Assembly: GCA_003563455.1 (NCBI GenBank)
Contig: PWRV01000341.1
Location: forward strand, 1 to 11,284
Direction: 5' to 3'
From: Thioalkalivibrio sp.
GTDB taxonomy: Bacteria > Pseudomonadota > Gammaproteobacteria > Ectothiorhodospirales > Ectothiorhodospiraceae
DNA length: 11,284 bases
In this document: positions 1 to 6,735 of the stretch, piece after piece
Numbering within the stretch: the stretch's first letter is position 1
Layout: every line of letters starts with the position of its first letter
Notes under the pieces: model-generated
The model's input: only the letters and a program-made list of their open reading frames with translations
Database searches by the model: none
What the model was told of the DNA's origin: nothing
Position numbers and translations under genes: made by a program

Positions 1-1433
1 ACCGCCGTCGTCACGCCACTGCTCGGCCCACCCGAGCCCGCGACCACCTGGGCTTCGTCGACCTCCTGGTAGTACTTGCCGATGTCGACCTCGCTGACGC
101 GGGTCAGCACGTCCTTCGGGAAGATCGACATGAGTTCCCACGCGAGATCCAGCGTTGCCTCGATACTGCGGTCCTCGTTTTCGCCCTGTCCGACGAAGCG
201 CCGGTCGAAGGCGTCGGCGAAGGTGAGATAGCGGCGGTCGTGGGTGGAGAGCTCGTCGGCGCCGATGATCGATGCGAGGTTGCGGGTCTCCAGTGCACGG
301 GCATACAGCGCGTAGAGCTGCGCCGCGCCCCGCGGATGGTCTTCCCGCGTGTCGTCCTTGCCGATACCGTCCTTCATCAAACGCGACAGGCTCGGCGAGA
401 TGTGGACCGGCGGGTAGATCCCCTGGTTGTCCAGCTCGCGCGACAATACGATCTGGCCCTCGGTGATGTAGCCGGTCAGGTCCGGAATCGGGTGCGTGAT
501 GTCGTCGGAGGGCATCGACACCACCGGCATCATCGTGATCGAGCCGTGGCGGTTGTGGATGCGCCCGCAGCGTTCGTAGATCTCCGCAAGGTCCGAGTAC
601 AGATACCCGGGGTAGCCCTTGCGCGCCGGCACGTCGCCCTTCGAGGTGGCCACCTCGCGCAGCGCCTCGGCGTAGTAGGTCATGTCGGTCATCACCACCA
701 GGACGTGCCGGTCGAGATCGTAGGCGAGGTACTCGGCCGCTGCGAGGGCGGTCCGCGGCAGGGTCAGCCGCTCGACAGGAGGGTCGTCGGCAAGATTCAC
801 GAACATCACGACGTTGCGCAGGACACCGGACGACGCGAACTCGTCCCGGAAGAACTTTGCGTCCGCGTAGGACACGCCCATCGCCGCGAACACGACCGAG
901 AACGACGCGTCCTCGTTCTTCAACTGCGCCTGGCGCACGATCTGCGCGGCCAGCCGGTTGTGCGGCAGGCCCGAGCCGGTGAAGATCGGGAGCTTCTGGC
1001 CGCGCACCAGCGAGTTCAGCCCGTCGATCGTGGAGATGCCGGTCTGGATGAATTCACGCGGATAGTTGCGGGCCGCCGGATTGATCGCCGAGCCACCGAC
1101 CGGACGCCGCAGGCTCGACAGGATCGGCGGGCGGCCGTCGCGCGGCTCGCCCAGCCCATTGAATTCACGCCCAAGCAGCTCCGGAGACAGCGCGATCTCG
1201 ATTGGGGCGTCCAGAAACCGGACCCACGTGTTCTGCAGGTCGAGATCCTCGACGCCCTCGAAGACCAGAATCAGCACCTCGTTGTCCGAGGCCCGAATCA
1301 CCTGGCCGTTGCGAATGCGGCCGGTGTGGTCCTCGATGCGCACGCGGTCGCCGAAGGCGATACCGGGGGTGTTCTTCATCACCAGCAGGCCGCCCCGGGC
1401 CTCGACCGCGGTGCGATATTCCTTGATGCTCAT
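1..1433 (-). CDS. atpB: V/A-type ATPase subunit B (non-catalytic), 3' end cut off
   Basis: Subunit B of a V/A-type rotary ATPase alternates with subunit A in the A3B3 head and forms the non-catalytic nucleotide interface in the cytoplasm. I translated 477 residues from the ATG at 1433 down to the window edge with no stop. The family is usually about 460-480 residues, so very little is missing. The P-loop position carries the B-type sequence FTGSGLPHN (about residues 151-159) in place of a Walker A lysine motif. The ATPase alpha/beta signature PPVHISPSLS lies at about 341-350 and is followed by Arg351, the expected arginine finger that reaches into the A-subunit site. The start overlaps the stop of subunit A by one base (TGATG), and a strong AGGAGG-type site lies inside the end of A. 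Symbol letters follow V/A naming, not F-type naming. Subunit D is expected next, outside the window. Confidence 0.96.
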   Translation of the reverse strand, partial: MSIKEYRTAVEARGGLLVMKNTPGIAFGDRVRIEDHTGRIRNGQVIRASDNEVLILVFEGVEDLDLQNTWVRFLDAPIEIALSPELLGREFNGLGEPRDGRPPILSSLRRPVGGSAINPAARNYPREFIQTGISTIDGLNSLVRGQKLPIFTGSGLPHNRLAAQIVRQAQLKNEDASFSVVFAAMGVSYADAKFFRDEFASSGVLRNVVMFVNLADDPPVERLTLPRTALAAAEYLAYDLDRHVLVVMTDMTYYAEALREVATSKGDVPARKGYPGYLYSDLAEIYERCGRIHNRHGSITMMPVVSMPSDDITHPIPDLTGYITEGQIVLSRELDNQGIYPPVHISPSLSRLMKDGIGKDDTREDHPRGAAQLYALYARALETRNLASIIGADELSTHDRRYLTFADAFDRRFVGQGENEDRSIEATLDLAWELMSIFPKDVLTRVSEVDIGKYYQEVDEAQVVAGSGGPSSGVTTA

Positions 1434-3256
1434 CAGGCCTGCTCCTCCTCCTGTTTGGCGTATTCCTGCCGCAGTTCTTCCAGGGCCTTCTCGACCTCGC
1501 TCCGGAAGGCGTTGATATCGTCCAGCTGCTCGCTGGTGTACAGGCTCTTGATCCGGCGGGCCCGGGACAGCAGCGGCAGGCGCTGGAGTTCCTGCACCGG
1601 CACGCCGAGGTTCACCAGTTCCGCACCGAGGTCGTAGATCCGCAGCACGAGGTCGAGCAGCGCGAACTGCTTTTCGGGGGAACAGAAGGTGTCGACGTCG
1701 TCGAGGGCGCTCTGCTGCAGCACACCCTCCTTCACCAGCGCCGCACCCTCGAGGTCCCAGCGCTGGGTCGAGGACAGCGCCTCCGGCCCGACAAGATTCA
1801 CGATGCGCGAGAGTTCCGCGTCGCGGGCCAGCAGGGCGAGTGCCGCACGCCGACGATCCTCCCAGGTGTTGTTCACATTCTCGTGCCACCATTGGGCCGC
1901 CGTGTGCACATGTCCGGAAAAGCTCGTGACCCAGTCGATCGAGGGGTAATGACGGGCGTCCGCCAGCTCCTTGGATAGCGCCCAGAAGGTCTCGATAATG
2001 TCCTTGGTGTGGCTCGTCACCGGCTCGGAGAAGTCGCCGCCGGGCGGCGATACCGCGCCGATCAGGGTCACCGAGCCCGAACCCGCGCCGTGGGTCTCGA
2101 CCCGCCCCGCGCGCTCGTAGACCGCCGCCAGCCGCGAAGCGAGATAGGCGGGGTAGCCCTCTTCCACCGGCATCTGGCCGAGCCGGCCGGACACCTCGCG
2201 CAGGGCCTCGGCCCAGCGGCTGGTCGAGTCGGCGAGCATTACGACGTCGTAGCCCATGTCGCGGTAGTACTCCGCCATCGTGATGCCGACGTACACGGAG
2301 GCCTCGCGCGCCACCACCGGCATGTTCGAAGTGTTCGCGACCAGCAGCGTGCGCTCCATCAGTTTGCGCCCGGTGTACGGGTCGTCCAGTTCCGGGAAGG
2401 TTTCGAGCACATCGACCAGCTCGTTGCCACGCTCGCCGCAGCCGACATAAATGACGATATCGGCATTCGACCAGCGCGCGACCTGCTGCTGCACCACCGT
2501 CTTGCCGGCGCCGAACGGGCCCGGCACCGCGCCCTTGCCGCCTTTCAGCTGCGGGAAAAAGGTATCGATCACCCGCTGGCCGGTGATCAGCGGTGCGACG
2601 CCGTCATCGCGGCGCGAGTAGGTCCGCGGCGTCCGCACCGGCCAGCGGTGGTACATGCGCAGGCGGTGGGTCTGACCCCGGCCCTGGTCCTCGCGCCGGC
2701 GCCCACCCGAGCGCACGCGTCCGATCGTTTCCTCGATGTTGTACTCGCCGGCCGGAGCGAGCTCCTCGAGCTCGCCGTGGATGCCGGGCGGCACCATGAT
2801 CCGGTGCAGCACGGTCTCGGTCTCCTGCACCGACCCGAGCACCGTCCCGGGACCGACCGTCGCTCCGATCTCGAGATCCGGGTTCGGCTCGAACGCCCAC
2901 TTCCGTTCGCGGTCCAGCGCCAGCACGTCGATCCCGCGGCGGATATAGTCGCCGGACTGCAGCACAATCTTCTCGAGCGGACGCTGAACCCCGTCGAAGA
3001 TTCCGCCCATCAGACCGGGGCCGAGCTCCACCGACAGCGGCCAGCCCAGACCCTCTGCCGGCTCGCCGGGACGAACGCCGTCGGTTGACTCGTAGGTCTG
3101 CACCACGGCCTGATTCCCGCTCAGCGAGATCACCTCGCCGAACAGGCCGAGTTCGCCGATCTTGACCTGCTCCCCGTGGCGGATGCCGGGAAGTTCGATG
3201 GTGACGATGGGTCCGTTGATGTCGCGGACGACGCCAGTGCGTTGGGTCTCGGTCAT
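1433..3256 (-). CDS. atpA: V/A-type ATPase subunit A (catalytic)
   Basis: The catalytic subunit of the A3B3 head hydrolyses or makes ATP in the cytoplasm. The protein has 607 residues, a little above the usual 575-600. The N-terminal beta-barrel (about 5-70) is followed by the A-specific non-homologous region (about 110-190). The Walker A motif GPFGAGKT covers residues 246-253 with Lys252. GERGNE at 274-279 supplies the catalytic Glu275. A Walker B-like strand YDVVMLADSTSRWAE lies at about 336-350. The A-type signature SPPGGDFSEPVT lies at about 403-414. All key residues are present, so the enzyme looks active. An arginine-rich stretch at about 180-200 is unusual for this part of the family. 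The ATG at 3256 follows the stop of subunit E by 4 nt, with only a weak GATGAG-like site upstream. V/A subunit A is distinguished from F-type beta by the non-homologous region and the PGPFG loop. Confidence 0.98.
   Translation of the reverse strand: MTETQRTGVVRDINGPIVTIELPGIRHGEQVKIGELGLFGEVISLSGNQAVVQTYESTDGVRPGEPAEGLGWPLSVELGPGLMGGIFDGVQRPLEKIVLQSGDYIRRGIDVLALDRERKWAFEPNPDLEIGATVGPGTVLGSVQETETVLHRIMVPPGIHGELEELAPAGEYNIEETIGRVRSGGRRREDQGRGQTHRLRMYHRWPVRTPRTYSRRDDGVAPLITGQRVIDTFFPQLKGGKGAVPGPFGAGKTVVQQQVARWSNADIVIYVGCGERGNELVDVLETFPELDDPYTGRKLMERTLLVANTSNMPVVAREASVYVGITMAEYYRDMGYDVVMLADSTSRWAEALREVSGRLGQMPVEEGYPAYLASRLAAVYERAGRVETHGAGSGSVTLIGAVSPPGGDFSEPVTSHTKDIIETFWALSKELADARHYPSIDWVTSFSGHVHTAAQWWHENVNNTWEDRRRAALALLARDAELSRIVNLVGPEALSSTQRWDLEGAALVKEGVLQQSALDDVDTFCSPEKQFALLDLVLRIYDLGAELVNLGVPVQELQRLPLLSRARRIKSLYTSEQLDDINAFRSEVEKALEELRQEYAKQEEEQA
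1442..1452 (-). promoter_or_regulatory. Strong ribosome binding site for subunit B inside the end of subunit A
   Basis: Read on the minus strand this is AGGAGGAGGAG, the codons for the last glutamates of subunit A. The nearest GGAG ends 8 nt before the ATG at 1433. It fixes the start of subunit B and would let B be translated efficiently although it overlaps A by one base, which fits the need for equal amounts of A and B. Confidence 0.8.
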
Positions 3257-3260
3257 GGTC

Positions 3261-3899
3261 TCATCCGGTGAAGGGGTTGGCCGACTCCAGGGAGGCGGGA
3301 AACATGCGCTCGAGGATCACCTGCTGCAACTGCATGCGCAGGCGGGCGAGGCGACCTTCGAAGGTGTTGTCGACGCGCATCCTGCCGTCGTCGCTGAGCA
3401 GCAGCACACCCGCCACCGTCTCGATCGGGCGGTCATCGATCCGGATCTCGTGCTCGGGAAGCTCCGCGCGCAGTTGCTCGAGGCCGCCGGTCAGGTAAGC
3501 ACGATCGGCGGCGTTCGCGCGTGCGGTCAGGCTCGTCGGACCCATTGCACGGGCGCCCTCCAGGAACAGCGCGAGCAGGTGCTCACGGTACGCTTTTTCG
3601 TCCTTGACCATTGCCTGCATGCGTTCCTCGAGACGCGCCTCCACATTCCGGACGAGGTTCCAGCGAACCCGGTCGAGGTTGCTCTGCAGCTTGAGTTCGG
3701 CCGCCTGCACCCGCTGACGGTAATGCCGGTCGCCCAGCGCTCGCGCGATCGCTTCCTCACGGCTTTCGCGCTGGCGCAGCCGCTCTGTGGCTTCGCGCAG
3801 CACCGATTCCCGCGTCTTCTCTGCCTGCTCGGCGAACTGGCGGGCGAGTTGTTCGGCCCGGGACAGGATCGCCTGCTCAAGTTCAACTACTTGATTCAC
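3261..3899 (-). CDS. atpE: V/A-type ATPase subunit E (peripheral stalk)
   Basis: Subunit E pairs with the coiled-coil subunit H/G to build the peripheral stalks that hold the A3B3 head against the membrane stator. The protein is 212 residues. About residues 1-105 are charged and helical, rich in Gln, Glu, Arg and Ala, as in the E-subunit stalk helix. The C-terminal head carries the family pattern DGRMRVDNTFEGRL at about 171-184, which matches the usual DG-x-VDNT-x-E-x-RL motif. It starts with GTG, overlaps the end of subunit F by 4 nt (GTGA), and has a GAGG site 7 nt upstream, which supports this start. The neighbours A and F make the assignment firm. Archaeal and bacterial stalk subunits diverge quickly, so identification rests on the C-terminal motif and context. 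Confidence 0.93.
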   Translation of the reverse strand: MNQVVELEQAILSRAEQLARQFAEQAEKTRESVLREATERLRQRESREEAIARALGDRHYRQRVQAAELKLQSNLDRVRWNLVRNVEARLEERMQAMVKDEKAYREHLLALFLEGARAMGPTSLTARANAADRAYLTGGLEQLRAELPEHEIRIDDRPIETVAGVLLLSDDGRMRVDNTFEGRLARLRMQLQQVILERMFPASLESANPFTG

Positions 3900-4255
3900 G
3901 TCTTTTCCTCGGTGGATAGGCTGCCCGCTCCGAACAGGTTCTGCAGCCGCACCGCGACATCACTGGTGAGCCGGGGCGGCAGGGTGGCGAGCGGGGGCAG
4001 TGAGATCACGATGATTCGCCCGCCCTCGTGCCGCAGCTGCGAGAGCATCGGAATCTCCCATTCCATGATTTCGTCGTCGAGGATCACGAAGGCGTTCTCG
4101 CGACCACGGTCCAGGTCGCGCAGGATACGGTTTACCTGCGCCGGTTCCGGATCGGTCACGGTCTCGAAACCGATCAACCGGAAGCCGTCAGCCAGGCCGT
4201 GCGAGCCGATGAACAGCAGGCGGGTGACCCGGCCCGGGGTTGTTTCCGTGGGCAC
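3896..4255 (-). CDS. atpF: V/A-type ATPase subunit F (central stalk)
   Basis: Subunit F binds the central rotor shaft formed by subunit D and is thought to modulate activity by changing conformation. The protein is 119 residues, close to the usual 100-110. The N-terminal pattern LLFIGSHGLADGFRLIGFE at about 13-31 corresponds to the family's FIGD-x-x-x-x-GFRLAG opening strand and helix. A second strand FVILDDEI at about 56-63 and a third, RIIVISLPP at about 80-88, complete the expected Rossmann-like fold. His19 stands where an acidic residue is common. It starts with GTG, supported by a GGAG site 7 nt upstream, and lies 12 nt after subunit K. The gene overlaps subunit E by 4 nt. The subunit D partner is not in this window. 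Confidence 0.9.
   Translation of the reverse strand: MPTETTPGRVTRLLFIGSHGLADGFRLIGFETVTDPEPAQVNRILRDLDRGRENAFVILDDEIMEWEIPMLSQLRHEGGRIIVISLPPLATLPPRLTSDVAVRLQNLFGAGSLSTEEKT
3907..3910 (-). promoter_or_regulatory. Ribosome binding site deciding the GTG start of subunit E
   Basis: GAGG on the minus strand sits 7 nt before the GTG at 3899, inside the 3' end of the subunit F gene. It supports a GTG start overlapping the F stop codon (GTGA) and translational coupling of the two genes. Confidence 0.7.
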
Positions 4256-4262
4256 GGCGCGT

Positions 4263-4266
4263 CTCC
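4263..4266 (-). promoter_or_regulatory. Ribosome binding site deciding the GTG start of subunit F
   Basis: GGAG on the minus strand lies in the short K-F gap, 7 nt before the GTG at 4255. It supports the GTG as the true start of subunit F, which has no nearby upstream ATG. Confidence 0.7.
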
Positions 4267-4267
4267 G

Positions 4268-4714
4268 TCAGATCCGGTTCAGCAGCAGGATACTGATGAC
4301 CAGGCCGTAGATCGCGATCCCTTCCGCAAGACCGATGTAGATCAGGCTTCGGCCCAGCATCTCGGGCTTCTCGGTGATCGCGGCCAGGGCTGCGGCGCCG
4401 ATCGGACCCACGGCGATACCCGCACCGATGGTGGACAGGCCGGTCGGGATTCCCACCCCGATGATCGCGAGGCCGAGACCGACGGTGATCTCCGTGGTCA
4501 CCTGCTCTGCCGCGGCGGGCTGCGCCATCGCGTCACTGATGCCGAGCGCCAGCAATCCGGCCATCGCACCGACGAAAACGGTCATCTGGATGATCAGGGC
4601 CGGCTTGAAGAAGGCCTGCAGGCGCGGAGAGAGTGCCGGGCGGAATTCCAGATAGAAGCCGGTGGCAATCAGGCCGACGATGGCGAAAGACATGAGACCG
4701 ACGAGCCAGTGCAT
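4268..4714 (-). CDS. atpK: V/A-type ATPase subunit K/c (rotor-ring proteolipid) with N-terminal extension
   Basis: The proteolipid forms the membrane rotor ring that carries H+ or Na+ past subunit I. The protein is 148 residues. The C-terminal 75 residues are a single c-type hairpin: a glycine-rich helix 1 (about 78-112), a polar loop with EKPEMLG (about 115-121), and helix 2 (about 123-146) holding the ion carrier Glu131 in GLAEGIAIYG. The spacing from the loop proline to Glu131 is 14 residues, as in V/A-type rather than F-type c subunits. The first 72 residues add two hydrophobic segments (about 3-22 and 39-58), the second ending in AMAQ like a signal-peptidase site. The helix-1 position that holds Gln in sodium rings is Val102. 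The ATG at 4714 has a GGGAG site 8 nt upstream. The gene lies 45 nt after subunit I and 12 nt before F. Confidence 0.94.
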   Translation of the reverse strand: MHWLVGLMSFAIVGLIATGFYLEFRPALSPRLQAFFKPALIIQMTVFVGAMAGLLALGISDAMAQPAAAEQVTTEITVGLGLAIIGVGIPTGLSTIGAGIAVGPIGAAALAAITEKPEMLGRSLIYIGLAEGIAIYGLVISILLLNRI

Positions 4715-4722
4715 GTGTTTAA

Positions 4723-4727
4723 CTCCC
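4723..4727 (-). promoter_or_regulatory. Ribosome binding site for the proteolipid gene
   Basis: GGGAG on the minus strand lies in the 45-nt I-K gap, 8 nt before the ATG at 4714. Independent initiation here would suit a ring subunit needed in many copies. It also argues that the N-terminal extension of K is really translated rather than starting at an internal methionine. Confidence 0.72.
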
Positions 4728-4759
4728 AGTTTGGATGAACAAAGATCGCAGCGGCCGCA

Positions 4760-6655
4760 TCATGCCGCCCGTGGACGCCGGCGCAGACGGAGCGGAGAGA
4801 ACTCCCGCCCGTCGCCCGAGAAATAGCGCGAAAATCCCTCGTAGTACTGCAGACGCATCACCTGGATGGTCACGATCACGCCCTCGAGCACCATCACGAA
4901 GATGTTCCCGAAGATCACCATCAGCACATGACCCACCGCGCCCATCATGCCGGCGAGGGTGAGGACCGCGATCATCAGCGCGACGTGGTTGATGCTGAAC
5001 GCGGCCACACGAAGGAAGGACAGGGTATTGGAGATGTAGCCGATCACCGTCTCGAGGGTTTCGATCAGCACCACCAGTATCCGCTCGCCCACGGATGCCT
5101 GGAGGTGGAACCAGTTGTAGACCGCCAGCGCCAGGAGTGACCCGACCACCAGGACCACCTGTGCGATCCCGAAGCCGCCGGTCAGCGCAACCGACACGCC
5201 GCCCCAGACCAGCCCGAGGTAGAAGAGCAGGTTCACCAGACCGTGGTGACCGAACAGCGCCGCCATCGGCTCGTTGATCGCGAAGCGGTTGAAGATGGTG
5301 AGCCCGCAGGCGAGCGTAATGAAGAACACGCCCCATCCCAGCGCCAGCTGCAGCATCAGGATCGGGTCGTACAGCGGCGACATCCACACCGCCGGGATCA
5401 GTTCCTTGTACCCGAACACACTGCCGAAGAGGAATCCGAACACCACCGACGACAGGCCGGCCATCACCCCGAACAGGTAGAAGCGTCCCAGGGGCTTGCG
5501 GAAGAGCCAGGCCAGCAGGGCCAGTACTGCGCCGTGACCCACGTCGCCGAACATCGTCCCGAACATCAGCAGGAAGGTGATGGTGAACAGCAGCGTGGGG
5601 TCGATCTCGCCGTAGCGGGGAATGCCGTACTGTTTCACCAGCAGGGCAAAGGGCTGCAGCAGCCGGTGGCGCACCGGCACCGTGGGCACGAGCGAACGCT
5701 CGTCGGACCGCGGCTTGCGGCTCTCGAGACTGAAACCGTTCGAAAGGGTCTCCTGAAGACGTTGCTCCAGTTCCGGCACCGTCTTCGCCGGAACCCAGCC
5801 GGCGACGAAGGCGAGATGACCAGCGCTGCGGATCGCGGGATCCAGACTCACGAAGGGCTCGGCCAGTACGAGGACCGTAGCGGCGCGGGCAAGCCGGTCG
5901 CGCATGTCCGTCGCGCAGCCCTCGACCTCCTCGGTGAGCCTCGCGCGCTCCTTTTCGATGCGCTCCCGGCGCGCACGCTGCTCCGACCGGATCGCCTCCG
6001 GCGAGTCGTCCAGGCCCTGCGGCAGCGGGATCGCCTGGAAGCCGGCGTTGGACAGTACCGAGCGGAGTTCCGTCCCCTCCTTGCCGGCCGGTCCGACGAT
6101 CACGACGTGCGAGCTCTCGCCGCGTTCCATGTACGTGAACAGCAGGTGCCCGGCGAGTCCCAGCGCGCCCTCGAGGCGGCGGACATTCTCGCGCGGGACC
6201 ACGCCGATGTGGTATTCGAGAAAGCGGGTCTTGTTGCGGAGCGTTCCCAGGTCCACGTTGAGTTCCGCGAAGTTCGCCAGTGCGGCCTCTTCCTCGTCGA
6301 GCAGGCGCTCCTCTTCATCCAGCTCGCGGAATCCCTCCTGGTGTTCGAGGCAGAATTCCCAGGCCTCGCCGAGCCACGCGTTGGTCTCGGCCAGCTCTTC
6401 GAGGCCAACCACCCGGATCTCGCTGAGGTCAGGCTCCGGGGCCGGCACGACCTGGGCGATCTTGTCGAGCCGGGAGCGTGCCTGCTGGTATTCCTTCTGA
6501 TAACGGCGATCCTGGAGCGGCGTCAGCTGCTGCTCCTGCGGCGGCCGCGGATCCGGATGGAAATTCCCGGTGTCTGCAAGCGTCAGCGACGCCTGGGGCA
6601 GGTCCTCGCGCAGCACGAGAATCCGGACGTGTTTCATCGCTTGCGGCATCAGCAC
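4760..6655 (-). CDS. atpI: V/A-type ATPase subunit I/a (membrane stator, ion channel half)
   Basis: Subunit I (the 116-kDa subunit a family) forms the half-channels for ions beside the rotor ring and anchors the peripheral stalks. The protein is 631 residues, near the usual 620-660. The cytoplasmic N-terminal half (about 1-325) has charged helices, including an acidic run at about 111-124, and small globular parts. The C-terminal half (about 350-600) has about eight hydrophobic segments. The conserved block NTLSFLRVAAFSINH at about 543-557 places Arg549, and RLQYYEGFSRYF at about 601-612 places Arg601; these are the expected essential channel arginines. The listed start is GTG with GGGGG 8 nt upstream. 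ATG codons at 6649 and 6637 are alternatives, and the second gives MKHVRIL, which looks like the usual family N-terminus. It follows subunit C by 76 nt and precedes K by 45 nt. Confidence 0.95.
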   Translation of the reverse strand: MLMPQAMKHVRILVLREDLPQASLTLADTGNFHPDPRPPQEQQLTPLQDRRYQKEYQQARSRLDKIAQVVPAPEPDLSEIRVVGLEELAETNAWLGEAWEFCLEHQEGFRELDEEERLLDEEEAALANFAELNVDLGTLRNKTRFLEYHIGVVPRENVRRLEGALGLAGHLLFTYMERGESSHVVIVGPAGKEGTELRSVLSNAGFQAIPLPQGLDDSPEAIRSEQRARRERIEKERARLTEEVEGCATDMRDRLARAATVLVLAEPFVSLDPAIRSAGHLAFVAGWVPAKTVPELEQRLQETLSNGFSLESRKPRSDERSLVPTVPVRHRLLQPFALLVKQYGIPRYGEIDPTLLFTITFLLMFGTMFGDVGHGAVLALLAWLFRKPLGRFYLFGVMAGLSSVVFGFLFGSVFGYKELIPAVWMSPLYDPILMLQLALGWGVFFITLACGLTIFNRFAINEPMAALFGHHGLVNLLFYLGLVWGGVSVALTGGFGIAQVVLVVGSLLALAVYNWFHLQASVGERILVVLIETLETVIGYISNTLSFLRVAAFSINHVALMIAVLTLAGMMGAVGHVLMVIFGNIFVMVLEGVIVTIQVMRLQYYEGFSRYFSGDGREFSPLRLRRRPRAA

Positions 6656-6735
6656 GGTGCGATCCCCCGGATGGCAGGAGTGGAAACCGAACGGGCGGCT
6701 CGGCCGGCAGCGGGGCGGGCGGATCGAGCCATCAT
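6649..6735 (-). CDS. Possible 28-codon mini-ORF bridging subunits C and I
   Basis: In the 76-nt gap between subunits C and I there is a short open frame that begins ATGATG. The first ATG overlaps the stop of subunit C (ATGA) and the frame ends in TGA overlapping the ATG at 6649 of subunit I (TGATG). The predicted peptide is rich in Arg and Ala, starts MMARSARPAA and ends GIAPC, with no recognised domain. It could serve to carry ribosomes from C to I rather than to make a functional peptide. Chance is a real alternative because open frames of this length are common in GC-rich DNA, and I has its own GGGGG site. Confidence 0.25.
   Translation of the reverse strand: MMARSARPAAGRAARSVSTPAIRGIAPC

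Noticed and set aside
240..1637. Long plus-strand open frame (465 codons) opposite subunits B and A
   Set aside because: It is antisense to a fully conserved ATPase B/A coding region, is rich in Arg, His, Val and Asp as expected of a GC-rich shadow frame, and has no recognisable domain.
1..3256. Subunits A and B as F-type beta and alpha chains
   Set aside because: The PGPFGAGKT loop with a large non-homologous region in A, the SGLPHN loop in B, and the company of E, F, I, K, C and H fix them as V/A-type.
3162..4310. Plus-strand open frame (382 codons) opposite E and F
   Set aside because: It crosses several minus-strand genes and their overlaps, with no conserved motif; it is a shadow frame.
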